Source: Lichenostomus cassidix | Taxonomy: Eukaryota; Chordata; Aves; Passeriformes; Meliphagidae | Assembly (NCBI GenBank): GCA_008360975.2 | Contig: CM039182.1 | Span: 20,556,324 to 20,620,323, forward strand | Length of the DNA: 64,000 nucleotides | Reading direction: 5' to 3' | Shown here: piece by piece, positions 14,770-29,049 of the stretch | Position numbering within the stretch: the stretch's first letter is position 1 | Layout of the letters: each line of letters opens with the position of its first letter | The notes under the pieces: generated by a model | What the model saw: only the letters and a program-made list of their open reading frames with translations | Database searches by the model: none | Told to the model about the DNA's origin: nothing | Translations under genes and position numbers: made by a program

Positions 14770-15130
14770 AGCAATTCTCAATTCCTTTTGTCCCCCTTCC
14801 TGATGTGATTAAAGCAATCACATCCTCTTCCAGATTACTTTTTGCAAGACTAATAAAACCCTGTTGTAAGCTCTAGCTCCTTGATCATCCAGGAAACTTT
14901 TATTTGCAATTGTTTCAACTTGATCTCAGCTTTACTGTATATAAGTGAGCCGAATTTGATCAGCACTCCTGATGATATCTCACTAAGACCTTATAAAATA
15001 GCATTCACGTTTCCTTCTCTCTTAGAAACATTTCACCTGATATATCCTGTTTACTTTTCACAATCCTGCATCCAACCAGCTTCGGATGGTCACCCTTTGG
15101 CCAACTAAGTCTGTCCACATTGCTTAAAGC
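14770..15130 (-). mobile_element. Ancient CR1/L3-like LINE fragment
   Basis: Degenerate match, on the minus strand, to the 3' part of old amniote CR1-type LINEs. Recognisable pieces are gatatctcactaagacctta, the acaatggcatt-like block, cttctctcttagaaacattt and cacctgatatatcctg. Boundaries are approximate and the match is by memory of the consensus. Confidence 0.5.
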
Positions 15131-18100
15131 ACCTTCTACAGGCAACAGCAGAGGTGACAGCCACAAATGATGCCGAATGACTCTTGCCCACACCGCTTGG
15201 GACATGCAGTCCTCTTCTTGTGAGCACCATCTGTGTCTTAAATTGCACAGTGTTTGATCTGGGTCCCCTGTGGTGTCTGCATGATACTCCTGTGGCACTA
15301 AGAATTAATACTGATTCTCTTGTGGCTTTCCAGTTAAGGTGCCCAAAATAAAATGGAATCTGAGTATGCCAGAGTAATGCCAGACCAAGGGCACTGTTTG
15401 GATGTGGGTGATAAATGGGAGGTACCAGGTTTGTTTAGGTTTGGATGGCTACACACAGGAAGGAATTAATTGTGAGATCCAAGAAAAAGCTTCACAATCC
15501 AATATACATGCAGAGCAGCTGATCAGAAAAGTAAGAAATGAGCTGAGAATTTCCATCATTTAATGAGCACACGCATGAGTAGTCATTTCTTCCTCTGTTA
15601 TTTCCAAAAGAGGATGACCCCTCTCTTGACAGAAAACATTCCTATTGCTCTCTGTTGACCAGACCAATGCATATTACTTTCACATTTTCTCTAGAGTTAA
15701 TAAAAAAAATTACAGTCTTCTTTTAAATATTTTCTGTAGCCATTTCATCCTGAAAATCTCCACTACTCCCCTACATTGACTATCAAACATCAATTCATAC
15801 TGACTCAATGATTGTTTACTGAAGAAATAAGATTGTTTCCTACAGATACACCATTAAACAAAACAGCACCAGTGAACAGTAAAACTCTTCCATCATGCAA
15901 TTATTAGAAAAGTCCATAGTATAATTTTTCCCCATCTCAACTAGCTGTCTCAGCTGACTCCTAAGCACAGTTTAGGAGTTACCACAAGCTGGCAGAGTCT
16001 CAATCAGCAGCATGCATGAAGGCAACCTGTTTGAAGACTAAAGGCAATTAATAATATGAACATGGGTTATGCCATGCTGCTGGCTTCTTCATCAGAAGAT
16101 AGTCCCAGGTCCTCTTAATTTTCTGGTGTAGACTTGGCTCACAACATTATTAGCCTTGCCTGAAGATATTAATCTGGTTTTACTGCAACCTTTTAAATAC
16201 ATTTAAATCTGAATTTGAATGCATTTCTTTAATGTGTGTAATGGTTTGCCATTTTGTCAAATCTTTAGGAGGTGACACATTCAGTTAGAGTCTTCTAACC
16301 TTGTTTGAATATACTGAAATCTAACTGTAAACATCCCAGTTCACTTTATCTCTGTGATGAACAGAACCAGTCTCTGTGTTCAAACACTCCTAAACTTGAC
16401 ACATTTTGCCCAGCTTTGCCACTGGCATAAAAAAACTTGTATTTTAGTATTATGGGGCATTTTTCCTCAAACACTTAAACCTATCAAATTCCTGGAAGGT
16501 ATTTTCTGTCCATAGAAAAGTGGGACTATAAAAAGAAACATAATCCTGTAAAGATTGTCAGAGACTGTGATCATACAGAGTTTGTGCAGATCATGCAGAG
16601 TTTCAGAGGAAAAACATTATCAATAAGGATACAGCAGCTCCAGCCATTATCCTGCAGAGACACACATATTCTGTATTGCTCCCTTGCATGCACCACCAAC
16701 TCCAGTGTGATCACACACACACACAGAGCTCAGCAAGATCAGGGACTGCCTGTTTCAGACTCTTCCATTGACCCTGACTGGCTCCTCTGGGCTCTCAGTA
16801 ATTAATAAATGATCACCATAATGGATTATGCATTCAAAAATCTTTTTTTTATATGGATATTTCTTCAATCTCCCAAGTAACATACATGTTAAATTCTTAC
16901 TAAATGCATTGCTCTAGGTGACTGTTTCATACTTAACTTGGGCTGTGCCTTTGTGCCCTTGCTTTCTCAGCTGCTCTCACCAATGCTCAGGAAATGCCTG
17001 GGTTGATTTTGTTAGCATTTTTGTAGTACTGGGAGCAAAGATGGAGGTGATAATGAAAAGGAAAAGAATCATTTATCAAGACAGAGTTAAAAGCAAAACT
17101 TTAACAAAAATATATTTGGGTTAAGATTTTAAATGGCATTTGCCTGAATTGTCTGGGAACCAATTTCCACCCGCTCTATCCTCCTGTGGCCAGAAGGCTT
17201 ATACAATGCATTTTACACTGTGATTTTCCCCATATTATAAGGGGTGAGTTATTTCAGATTCTACTGTGCTTTCAGAGTTTCAAAGCTGAGTCTTAACCTT
17301 TCAATCTGCTTATTAATACTCATGTCATGGCTCCTGTTGAGAAAGAGGTTTAGTGTCACTGTCCTCAATCAGTGTCCTTTCATTCACTTTCATTAAAGAA
17401 CCATGTTTTCCTGACAAAGGATAACAAATGGACGCTGTGGGTCCCTAATGTGCTTTTTGACTACAGAGCCTGTACCATTTCTCTGAAGCAATGGCAATTA
17501 TTTGTCATTTTAATATGACTTGGCAAGGAGATCCAAAAACATATGACCATTATTCATCAATATGTATATCTTGTGCTTGCATTAATATTAGAATATCATT
17601 ATTATTACCCTGACATTGTATGAGCTAGACAAAATTACATCATGTAAAAAATGTATTAAACTATGTTCAGCTGTATCCATGCAGCAAGGCAAAAGTAATT
17701 TAAAGACCTGTAGCAGCTCTGTGTTGAATGCAGCAATTCATTCTGATTAGCAGTAAAGTCCTTTTACCTGTGCATTAATGAAATATATTTCAGTACCGCT
17801 CCACTGTTAATTGAAAACAGCATAGTTCTGTGTAACTGTTGTTACCAAACGTTCCAAATGATCACATCACTTTCCTTTGTTCCTAAAATCTCATGATATT
17901 CAATACTCCTGACATTCCAGGTAAATAGCAAAAGAAGAAAATAAAGACCACACCTGTTAATTTGGGCGATGGCATAGCCATGTTTTTCCCATTTCTTCTA
18001 GCTCTTTTTTGTTATTAGTGTTTTTGTTCAAGCTAACACACATCTTGAGCTTGTATGCAATACTTGAGTCCAGAACTAAGTTCATTATCCTAATTTCCTA

Positions 18101-20084
18101 CAGAGTAAAAGAGCTGTGCTTATGTCAGTGTCTGTTGGCTTCAGATCCAAAATCACTGACTACAACCAGAGGGATATTCCTATTGTTTCTTGGGTTTGTG
18201 GAACATGGAATTAGAAGTGGATGAAGAAAATATCCTAATAATATTCAGTATTTTTCTGCTCATTCCCCTCCACCTGATAAATAACACTGCTCTATGAAAA
18301 AAGGGAGGTAAAAAAATCTCAGAATAAAAGCTCTATAATAAACTGCAGGGACTGCAAGTTCTATCCAAGCAGGCTATTCAGGTTATTTCTTTCAACAAAG
18401 TATGACTTGAGGGAGAAAGACTCCACCATGAAATAACATTTGAGTAGCTATGTTTTCCCAGATGACAGACTTATTTCAGTATGACACTAACAAAGCTTAA
18501 AAAGATACAGTCCCTTGCACTTTGCAATGCAGCAAGTTCAGGCATTTAAGGACACTTTCCTGGTGAATTGTTGGAAAATACAGTTCATAACTAAACAGCA
18601 ACAGCAAAAATTATAAGACATGATGGCAGAGGCAAGTGGCTTCAAAATGCTCAAATTTTAAAAAAAAATGTTTGTATCACAAAGTCTGGAACCAGCATGA
18701 TATAGTAATTAATTTATTAGTTGAGTAATTGTATAAACTTGATTTTTCACCTATTTCCCCCTCAGTTGAAGGAAGATACAAGGAACATGATGTTCAACTT
18801 ACAAACTTACATCTGTGAGACTTTTTCAGGTCACTTAACCCAAAGTGTCTCAATTTCTCCATTTAGTAGGCCTGGACTAATATCCACTATGATCTCCTAA
18901 GGGCACAGGACTCTTCCCTTTGTTTTTTCTCCTTACCTTTCACTTAAAAACAAAAGCTACATTATTCTACTTATTTTACATAATTTTTCCATTATGTCCT
19001 ATTTTCTCCAGCCATAGCACTCCATCAATTTTGTATCAGATATTTCAGTTTAAATTAGGTTACTCTGAAGCATTTCAACCCATCACACCAACCATGAACC
19101 TTACTGTGCACTATGTACTTAGATTATCGTCCATTCTCAGAAAGGCTGCTCTTTGGTCACTTGAGTGCTTTCTTAACAGGTAGAAAAAGTGAGTTGTAAG
19201 ATGCCATTGAACTCCTCCATAGAGCAACATAATGTGAAGCAATAGTTGAATCAACATAGGAGCAAGCATGAATGACAGCCAAACAAAGGCACATCAACTA
19301 TGCAGGTGGACGGATTTTTGCAGAACACCATTTTGTGCAATTCAAAGACATGAAGAGAAAGAATCAATAAATCAACAATATGCACCAAACAGCACTGGGA
19401 TTATAGCCCTAAAAAAAGCCCAGCAAGGGTTATGCCAAGTGCTACCTGAAAGAGGCCTACAATTCCTGTCATTTTGAGCACTCTTTGTAATTAAAAAGGA
19501 TGATACCAAGACACCTAACTCCCTCAGCCACTTCTCCTAGAAGAAATATCTCATTGACCAATTGCTCAAGCCAACAAAAGCGATATAAGAGTATTCTCTC
19601 CACTACTTTCATACATCATCTTCACTTACATGCCAAATAAGCAGTCCAGGCAGAAGGAGATAAGTGGGTCTGTTCAGAGCAAAACCAAAAGCAGTATTAG
19701 AACGGAGAGCAAAAGGGGAAGTGAAGATGTCAGCAACATAAAAATCACATAATGCAGTGAAGAACATGCAAAGAGACATCTCACTGCTCTTAAATATAGA
19801 TATCTGTAAAGATGATAGCAAAGGGATTCCAGATGTGAAACTTCACGGTCATTTTCCATTCTTCATTAAGCATAAGAAAGTTTTAGATATGTCAAGTTGG
19901 AAATACATTTCTTCAGAAGTCAAAACCACAAAGAGACTCAACTCAGCAGCTCTGAAACTGCTAAGGATTTGTAAAACACTGAAAAAGACTGGAAACATGA
20001 AGATGGTAGTGAGATACCCTGTTGCCATCTCAGAACTCAGGCATACCAAGTCCTGCTCTGTAAAACACAAGAATCAAGTGAACA
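15131..20084. other. Intergenic DNA without recognised gene
   Basis: Unique sequence with a short (ca)n run near 16709-16724. The interval 17480-17830 is an AT-rich block with several taat/attaat cores that could be a conserved noncoding element, but that cannot be tested here. No coding exon recognised. Confidence 0.6.
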
Positions 20085-21030
20085 AGTAGTGTTTAACATC
20101 TTTGTCAATGGCATAGACAATGGGATCTAGTGCACCCTCAGCAAATTTGCAGGGGACATCAAGCTGTGTGGTGCAGTTGACACACCTGAAGGACAGGATG
20201 CCCTCCAGAGGGACCTGGACAAGCTCAGCAAGAGGGCTTGTGCAAACCTCATGAAGCTGACCATGATGACGTACAACCTGGGTTGGAACATGCCCCAGTT
20301 CAATACAGGCTGGGAGATGAAGGAATTGAGAACAGCCTTGATGAGAAGGATTTGGAGGTGCTGGTGGATGAGAGGTTGGATATAACTGGCAACCTGCCTT
20401 TGCAGCCCAGAAAGCCAATTGTATCTTGGGTTGCGTCACCAGCACCAGAAGGTTAAGAGAGGTGATCTGGCCACTCTACTCCACTCTGGTGAGACACCAC
20501 CCAAAGTGCTGCATCCAGCTCTGGGGTGCCTAGAACAGGAAGGACATGGGTCTGTTGAAGTGGGTCCAGAATAGGGCTACAAAGATGATCAGAGGGCTGG
20601 AGCAGATCTGCTATGAAGACGGACTAAGAAAGCTGGGATTATTCATCCTGGAGAAAAGAAGACTCCAGGGAGACCTTGGAGCAGTCTTCCAGTATCTAAA
20701 GGGGGCCTACATATAAAGAAAAGATTAGGACAAATATTTTAGCGCAGCCCTTGCAATTGGACATGAGGTAATGGTTTTAAACAGAAAGAGAGTAGATGCA
20801 GACTAGATACAAAGAATTTCACCACCTTTCACAATGAAGGTGGTGAAATGCTGGAACATGTTGACCTGAGAGGTAGTAGATGCCCTATCCCTGGAAACAT
20901 CCAAGGCCAGGTTGGACAGAGCTCTGAGCAAAACGACCTAGTTGAAGATGTCCCTGCACAATGAATGGGAGGTGGACTACATGCCTTTAACAATCATGTC
21001 CAACCCAAACTATTCTATGATTCTATGTAC
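20085..21030 (+). mobile_element. CR1 LINE fragment: end of reverse transcriptase ORF plus 3' UTR
   Basis: Begins in the end of CR1 ORF2 and runs to the 3' tail aactattctatgattctatg at about 21027. Recognisable translated pieces include NIFVNGIDNGI, CTLSKFAGDIKLCGAVDTPE and QDALQRDLDKLSK. The catalytic F/YADD box of CR1 reverse transcriptase reads FAGD here, and stops interrupt the frame, so the copy is dead. 5'-truncated. It contains a perfect 12-bp hairpin (20817-20848) not expected in the consensus. Confidence 0.92.
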
Positions 21031-24000
21031 AACAAAATAATGAAGCAGTTGAAGAGCATGATCGAAGAGGCAGAATACGAAGCTTAGCTGCATGGGATGG
21101 CTCTCCAAGAAACAATAAGATCTGGAGAGAGTGAGCTATGGTTAGGTGTTTAGTATCTGCTCAGAGTGCACTCACTAGGCTGTGCTTTTAATACCACTTT
21201 GCAATTGACTTTCTGTTTCCTACCTTTTCATGCAAAATCAGTGAGCATGTGGGATGGCCAAAGTAGTAGCATGAATGCTCAGCTATTGCCTGGAGTGCTT
21301 AACAAACATGCCTTTTTGGTGTTTTCTCAAGTGTATATATTATGGTAAGAGCAGCAATATTTCATCAGTCTTCTGAGAGCATCACTGGGAACAAAGAAAA
21401 ATGGAAAACACAGCACAACTGAGCACAACTAAGATCATCACTGTTAAAGAACAACAGCTATATTGCAAAGCACAAAAAGAAATCACAATGATTAAATATC
21501 TTTAATATGCACATGTTTTTGGCAATTTAGTTGTTGATCTTGAAGATTTGTGTTTATCTTCCTGGTTTTCAGTAAACAAAATAGAGCTGGAAAGAGCTGC
21601 AAGAAACCACTTTGTGCAAAATTGTTCATGAAAGACCAGAATGGCATTTGAAATAGCAAATTACCTGCTGGTGCTATAGAGATAGATGATATCCTAAAAA
21701 TAACCCAAAACAAAGTTTAGAAATGAAGCCTTTATTAGTTTCCTGACCTGGCTTACCAGTGGGAAACCACTGCTGGACCCATTGGCACAGCAGTGGGGGA
21801 GGCACACAACAGAGCAAATGGCTTGAAGTGAACAGTGGCAACAGAGAAGCTGAGAGTGCTACTGAAATAAACATACATTAAATATGGCACAGTAAAAGAA
21901 ATCTGGAGTAAGCTTAATGTCTTTTTAGGACTGCACATTTGTGTTACTGCTCTAAACACAGGACTGTCTTTTCCTTATGCTTCACTGGAGAGGACCCATA
22001 GGAATACACCATGCATGTGCTTGGTAGACACCAGTTGTGGTCTGAGAAATCAAACCTTCCATGAAGTTACAAAAAATGGAGACAAATATTTGAAGGATAT
22101 AAAGAACAGTTTTCCAGGACAATCTAGAACAAAGATGTTTAAAGTCTGAGAGAATATGGAACCAATACAAGAAATCCCTTAATGATCTTAAGGGCTTGGA
22201 ATAGACACAGAAAGGCAGTAATGGCTTTGATGTCATGGAGTTCCTTGAGACTGAGACCAGAGCACTGGAGAACAACAATGATGAACAAGACCTCTAATTT
22301 CTATCATTTGGGCATTCTCTTTCACCACTTGATCAACTTCTATATTGTCTATAGAAAAAACAGAGATTTAGAAAGAAAAATAATACAGAAGTCACCATGG
22401 CTTATGCTAAAATACAGATATAATTTAATAAATTTAAGTCTTTTATCTTCATGGAAACATTTTCTCACTTTACTATTTCTTGGATCTATAACATTTGCTG
22501 TCTTTTGCCATATTTTGCATGATGTAGCAATTTTCTGGTAAACTCTCTGGACAAGGCTTGTCTTCTATATTTATTAATAAAGTGCACAGAATACCAAAAT
22601 TTTAGTCTCTTTTCAGGTTTCCAAGCAGTGGCACTGACAAAAAAAGAAAGAAAAAAAGAGCATTATCATGCACATTTTAAAGCTGCAGATGATATGCATT
22701 ATACGTTTGTTGCTGCTCTTTTCTTTCTGTGAGGGCAAATATTTATCTTGAGAGGTCAACTAATGCATAATAGCAGCAGGTATTCCATGCACTAAAGTAC
22801 TACACCAAGACTTTCTTCAAATTCCCCTCTTACAGGTTGTTTACTGTCCTTGACCTTGACTGTCCTTTGGGAAGGAGAGAAAAATTGGTTTTAGTTTTGA
22901 TACCCAGTGGCAAAAGCTAATCAAACTCACTTTCACCTCCATTTCCAGCATGTATGTTGCCTTCTGATGAGGAAGCTGCACATTGAGAGTTTAACCCAAA
23001 CCAAAGACATTTCCCACAGAATCTCTGGCTATACTGATGTAGTGAAGTAACTCCATGTCAACTTCAACATGTTTTTAGCTAATCTGACATCCTCCAGAAT
23101 TTACCCTCAGCACCCCAGTTATATTTTGACCTGGATAGCCTGGCATTTTGTGGTAAACTTTTGATAGTAAGGAATGGTCAAATTCCTTTAGCCTTAAGGG
23201 AAATTTTCCAGTAGGAAGGAGGGGTTTTATCCCATTTTAGCTTCTTCATAAACACTGTGTATAGCACTGCTTTTAGGTCCACAGTGACATATTAACGAAC
23301 AGACAAAAACATTTTCTCCTAATAGGTAAGAATTTTTTACAGTGAATCAGTTATATAAAGGTAAAGATAGTACAGCAACAACACATTGGCTTGCATGATA
23401 TAACTGGGTGGAACGCATTTCACATTTATGAGATCAAGATATGTAATGTGTAAAAATCAGGATAGCACTCTTAAAAATGAAACATTACAGTCTCATAATG
23501 TGATCAAGAAAAAAATCTTTCAATAAAACATATTTATATCTATCTGACCAATACCTAAAAGTATTTTCATAAACTTTTTGCAGTCAAGCAAGCTAAAGCT
23601 ACTTCAAAAAGAAACTGTCAATAATTTCTAAAATAAAGCATAAAAATAACTAAGGTGTCCTTTTGATCCTTGTGAGTATACTTTATTTGTCCTTGAAAAA
23701 AAATATATCCAATGTACCTTTCAAAATGATTTATTATGTGTTATTGTTACAGTGTTCAATATTGTTCAATACCGAACTACTGTACTGATTACCACTCTCC
23801 CACTCTGCTTTAGTTCTATCATGTGCTTTTATTTACCACCTGAGGCAAGAACATTTTAATTGGTTTAGGGAAGCTTGAACTCTCTTTTATCAATGACACA
23901 TTTCATCAAAATAGAACGAAGCCAGGAGCTGTACGTACTCTCCCAGTGTTGCAAAACAATGGGTTTGTTTGAGGGCTTAAGTTTGGAAATGGATCTCTGC

Positions 24001-25488
24001 TGTGTAAATTACTTAATCAGTTGAATAGCAACTGCAGAACATATTGATTTTGTTTTCCTTCAATTTTTTTAACAGTAAGAAATTTTATAACAGATTGCAC
24101 TAACTTTCCATATCTTAACTTTATTCTACACAAATACATTCTGCAAACTGCCCCTAAATCTGTACTGTATATCTAATATCTAGAATGTAGCATGATATGG
24201 TTTATAGTACTGCAAGTGACACAACTAAATCATGTACCTATCAATTTTAAAAGTTTCTGTTAAAATAATCCTTACACAAAACAGAGAGAGAATTGTAGTT
24301 ATGTGTGAAGTAAGTTTCATTGTTTGCAGAGATTTGAAAAGAAAATCAAAATTTTGATCAATTTTTCATGATCAAAACTGCTCCTTTAAGAAAGCATATG
24401 ACTTACTTAATGAAGATACCGTATGACCTGCAAACAACAAAAGTAAGCTGTCTTTCTATTTTATTAGAGTGCTTAGCTGACACAGACAGGATACCATTGT
24501 AATAATTGTATTTTTAAAAAGTCATTTAAAACAAAAACTTATGTATCAATTCAAATATATTAGTTAAAATTAATTACAAAGCAAGGAATACATTTATCAG
24601 CTTGTTTCTATTAATATTTTCAATGGTGATCATAAACATTTTACTTTGAAATATAACAAGAATTATACAAGATAAATTTTTTTCCATGAACAACAGAGTT
24701 AATGAACCCTTTTCTCTTAACAGCTTACATACTACATCCTTTATAGAGGTTGCTGCCACACCTCCTGCTTTTATCCCAGCTTTCTGTATGGGCAAAAGGT
24801 GCAAAAGCTGCCTGGTGTCACACACATGGTGACTGACCAGCTGTTTCAGCATGTGTACTGGCTCCACTGTACTTACGCATGCAGGGTTTTTTTGTCTTTT
24901 CCTCAATGGCATAGATATTACCTATCCAAATACCAATTTTCAAAAAACTTCTCAAAATTCATTACTTTTAAGATCTCTGATCCACCCTGTCCATATTGTT
25001 TGAGATTAGTTTTAAGACTCAAAAGTTTTTGTGGATAGCTAGAAAGAAAGATGTACAGATGGGCCAAAAGAATAATTACATATGCTTTGCTTCTTTAGGA
25101 ATTCAAGTTTTAAAAAAGCAGTATAAATACATAATGGTGATGATCTTTACCTTTTGTCTTTCCACAGCAGCACTTTACTGCATGTAAGAGACCCTTCAGT
25201 GTCACTGGAAAAGACTTCTGCTTCACCCGACATTCGTGGTGCATGATTTCTGCCTGTTTGCTGCAGAGGGAACAAGTCTGCAAACTTCAGACACTGTGGA
25301 GGATGTGCTGGGCCTCCAGGGCACTTGTTAAGATGTCCAATTGCCCTGCTTCACAGATTCTTTACAGGCTGGGATGAGGAATGCCTAAATCACATAAGAC
25401 AGGTTGAGAAAAAAAAAGAAAAAAAGGCATGATCTCTGGAACAAATAATACATTTAAAACATTTACAGAATACATTGACATAACTATT
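21031..25488. other. Intergenic DNA without recognised gene
   Basis: Unique AT-rich sequence with short A-rich runs such as 22639-22659. I could not assign any exon, RNA gene or repeat family. Confidence 0.6.
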
Positions 25489-26146
25489 TGTATTGGGTTT
25501 GCGTGACAAGGTTTTGGTAGTGGGGGCCTACAGAGGTGGCTGCTGTGAGAACCTGCCAGAAGATTCCCCAACGTGTGACAAAGCCAATGCCAGTCATCTA
25601 CAAGATGGACCCACCACTGACCAGGGCAGACCCCATCAGTGACAGGAGTAACACCCCTGGGATAACAGACTTAAGAAGAGGGAAAAACTGCTGCAAAATA
25701 ACAGAAGCCAGAAGAGATGAGTGAAAATATGTGAGAAAAACAACTCTGCAGACACCAAGGTCAGTGAGTGGAGGGAGGAAATGCTCCCTGTGCTGGAGCA
25801 GAGATTCCCCTGCAACCCATGCTGCAGAGCATGGTGAGGCAGCTGTCCTTGTGCAGCCCACACTCGACCCTTCAGCGGAGCAGAGATCCACCTGCAGCCC
25901 ACGCTGGACCTCACAGCAGAGCAGGTGGATGCCCAAAGGAGACTGTCACCCCATTGGAAGGACACACTGCAGCAGGCTCCTGACAGGACCTGTGGCCCTG
26001 TGAACGCAGGAGCCAACACTGGAGCAGGTTTGCTGGCAGGACCTGTGACCCTGTGAGAGACTCATGCTGGAGCAACCTATTCCTGAAGGACTGCACCTTG
26101 TGTAAGGGGCCCACGTTGGAGCAGTTCTTCTGGAAACAACTCACAT
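25489..26146 (+). mobile_element. ERVL-type LTR, 3'-truncated, with internal repeats
   Basis: Starts tgtattgggtttgcgtgaca, the start I recall for a widespread avian ERVL LTR, followed by ggttttggtagtgggggc. From about 25790 it carries degenerate tandem units built around ggagcag, cctgcagccc and gcaggacctgtg. It fades out at about 26146, short of the expected ccaca end, so it is truncated. It belongs to a different family from the LTR at 14047-14639. Frames across it on both strands are by-products of the GC-rich units. Confidence 0.85.
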
Positions 26147-29049
26147 TTTAATATTTCATAGTTACATAACTGCTTCTCTCACACCTAGTAAGGAACTTAG
26201 AAAAATGAGATATAATGAGCACTGTATTTTACAGTGGACTTTATACTCTTTATCCATTTTTGCATTAGAAACGTACACGGTATAAATATCTAAGGAAGCT
26301 AATGCTGAGTAGCTTATTGTTTTCTCCAGCTTGAAAACAGATATTGCCACTTATTAACCACTATGTGATCACGGTTTTGGGTCACCGATCTTTAAGCTTT
26401 TCATTTTAGGCTTACAATAACAATATGGCTTAGAGAAGTTTTTAAACATGCTAGTTGGAGCTGAATACATCAATTATTTTGGTAAAGCTTCTCAGTTAGC
26501 TGTAGAAGCTAAATGAAACAGATCTCTCTCCCATTTTTTAACTATTCATGATGCTGAAGAAGCATTTGTATCCAAAACCTCTACAGATAAAGGCAGCATT
26601 CAATACTGGGAATCCAAACTGAGATACGGAGAATGGGATTTATATTTCAAAAGACCAAATAGACTTTCTATTACCTTCATTGTTCCAGGTGAGCAGCTAG
26701 AAGACCATCTGGCAAATCTCTGCCAGACTCTTAAGCTGACACAAGGTTGAAGGTCTGGCACCAGCATTTGTGCCAAGTTTCATACTAACAGAAATTTGGA
26801 CAAGTATTGAAAATAACTCTTATGATGCACTTGGCAATCAACATCAAAATATTTCCAACACCATCCTAACCAAAATTTTTATATAATTTTTTTCTGAAAA
26901 AGGAAAGAGACTGTCTTTTATCTAGGGAACTCCGACCAGTATTTATGTGATTGCTACAAAAAGTGAATATATAGGACCTAATTTTAAATAGCTTCTCCCG
27001 TGAAAGCTGTTTTGCTTTGGTTCCTGAAAGATGGTCTATAATGCAACTTTGTTAACAAGTCATAGGTAAGCACAGAAAAATGGCAACCCTTCAAAACCAT
27101 TTGTTGAAAATACATCCAAATTTGGACCTCTTTGGACTTAAGATTCTGACCATACAAGTTGTCATTACTGTATTTCTTTACCATGTACAGTTACATATAA
27201 GAGGATGCTCAGAATTGTATATAAGAGGTTGATATATTTTTCATGCTTACAAAAACCTTGCTGGCAAAAGTGTTAGTGAGGTGTTCATTGTAGATAATTT
27301 TTAAATGTATTTTGAGTTTTACTTTAAAAATGCTTCAAAAGCATACTGCAAGAGGCACCTGACCTAATTTCCAACAAGTCAATAGAAAATTTTTGCACTG
27401 AATCCTAATTTCATTCAGTAATCTAAAAGATTAATTTTGACATATCAAAACTGGGAGTCAAGCAGAAAAATCAAATAGGCATGTAGACCATGCCTATTAA
27501 GAAGCTCAAGGAGAGAAAAAGACCCAGCTATAGCAAGATCTGTAGGCAAACAGCAAGATTGTCATAACACTTGGGAACATTGGAAACATTCAGTTATTAT
27601 TTCACAGTCTTTACATACACAAACCCAGTTCAAAGGAATGCACTATAAAATTATGCCCTATGGTTTCCTATAAGGCCTGCTTGATATTACATAAAAAAAA
27701 CTGTGTGGAAACTAAACTAGTTCCTATGATTTACAATGTTCTTTCCATGTTATTTATTACACTGAATTAGTTTAGTATATACTGTATATATTTAATATTA
27801 ATCTCTGGATTGTTTTGAGTTAGTACATTATTTCTTAAATTCTATTCCCTTTATTTCCTTTTGTTTATGGGCTGTAATAAATTCTTATTGTTTCTCTTCC
27901 TTCATTTTACAAGGTAAAATGTGTTCTTAATGCCTCATCTTATGGGTATAAAAATGGAAGTTGATGGAGTACACTGTTATGATTTATACAATTTCACCCA
28001 GAACTGCCTGTGTATTTAATCCCATAGTGAGACTATAATGTCTCTATAACTACTGTTAATTTCTGAATAAAATTACTAGATACCAGAAATACATAACTTT
28101 GCATGGGGGGAAGCATTACAAGAGAGAAAACCAAAAAAGGCTAGAAACAGATCCATTATCAATTTACAACAGTCAAGCTATCTGAAGTGAGACTTTATGT
28201 CTGAGCATATTTTGCACACTGGTTTTGTCTTGGTGCTTTTCTTCTCTGGAGTATTAGCCTGAGAGAACAAAGATGATCCTGTAACTAATTACTACCTTGC
28301 ATACAAACATTTCTCTTTCAAGCTTTCAAATATTGGACTGTCAGTGGGGGAAATCTCAAAGCCTGGTAATTTTCCAGCTAGTAATGTAGTGGGAAAGAAC
28401 TAAGATACTTCAAGTAGGAAACTGCTAAGCTGTTAATCAAAGCACTTGATATACAACTTATCTCAGTATGTTGTTGCTACAATAAAATTGCTTCACCTCT
28501 CCTTCGAACATGAGACTTCAAAGTTACTGGTAAACTTCTCTCAGCAGTAGGAATACACACCATCATCATGCTCATGATCATCATCATCATCATCATCATC
28601 ATCGTCATCAGTCTGGGAATCAGAAACTACAGGGAAAAAAACCCAGTGAGACCAGGAAAAGCAAAAAGTCTAGGTTTCAACTAGATCACCATTGGTGTAA
28701 TCAAACAATTACATGATGTGATTATCTGCAACATGAAAGTGAAAGCAATTACTATGAAGTTCTTATGAGAGTTATCAAATGAAATATCAAGATGAAATAG
28801 AGAAAGTGTATAATAATATATACATATAATACTGCTCATGCACTTCTAAGACTCAGGTAACATATTATACAAATGAGAATTCACAACTGATTTCTTCTTC
28901 TTTCGTTTTAGCTGTTTCATTTTGATATTGTTCCCTGCAAAACAAAACTCCATTGACCTGTACCTGTCACTTCAAAAATATGAATGGAGAGAAATCTCTC
29001 TTACTGGCATCAGTCCATATGCATTCAATGACTACCGCGTAATGAATCC
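26147..29049. other. Intergenic DNA without recognised gene
   Basis: AT-rich unique sequence; only the (CAT)n microsatellite at 28559-28612 stands out. Confidence 0.65.
28559..28612. repeat. (CAT)n / (ATC)n microsatellite
   Basis: About 18 near-perfect trinucleotide units with one ctcatga interruption near the start and one cgt interruption near the end. Probably length-polymorphic in the longest pure run (about 28578-28603). Confidence 0.9.

Noticed and set aside
20074..20456. 123-codon minus-strand and 72-codon plus-strand frames
   Set aside because: They lie within the CR1 ORF2 remnant: the minus frame is antisense to it and the plus frame is in a shifted register.
25598..26019. Overlapping frames of 112-127 codons
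   Set aside because: They are produced by the GC-rich tandem units of the ERVL LTR, not by a gene.
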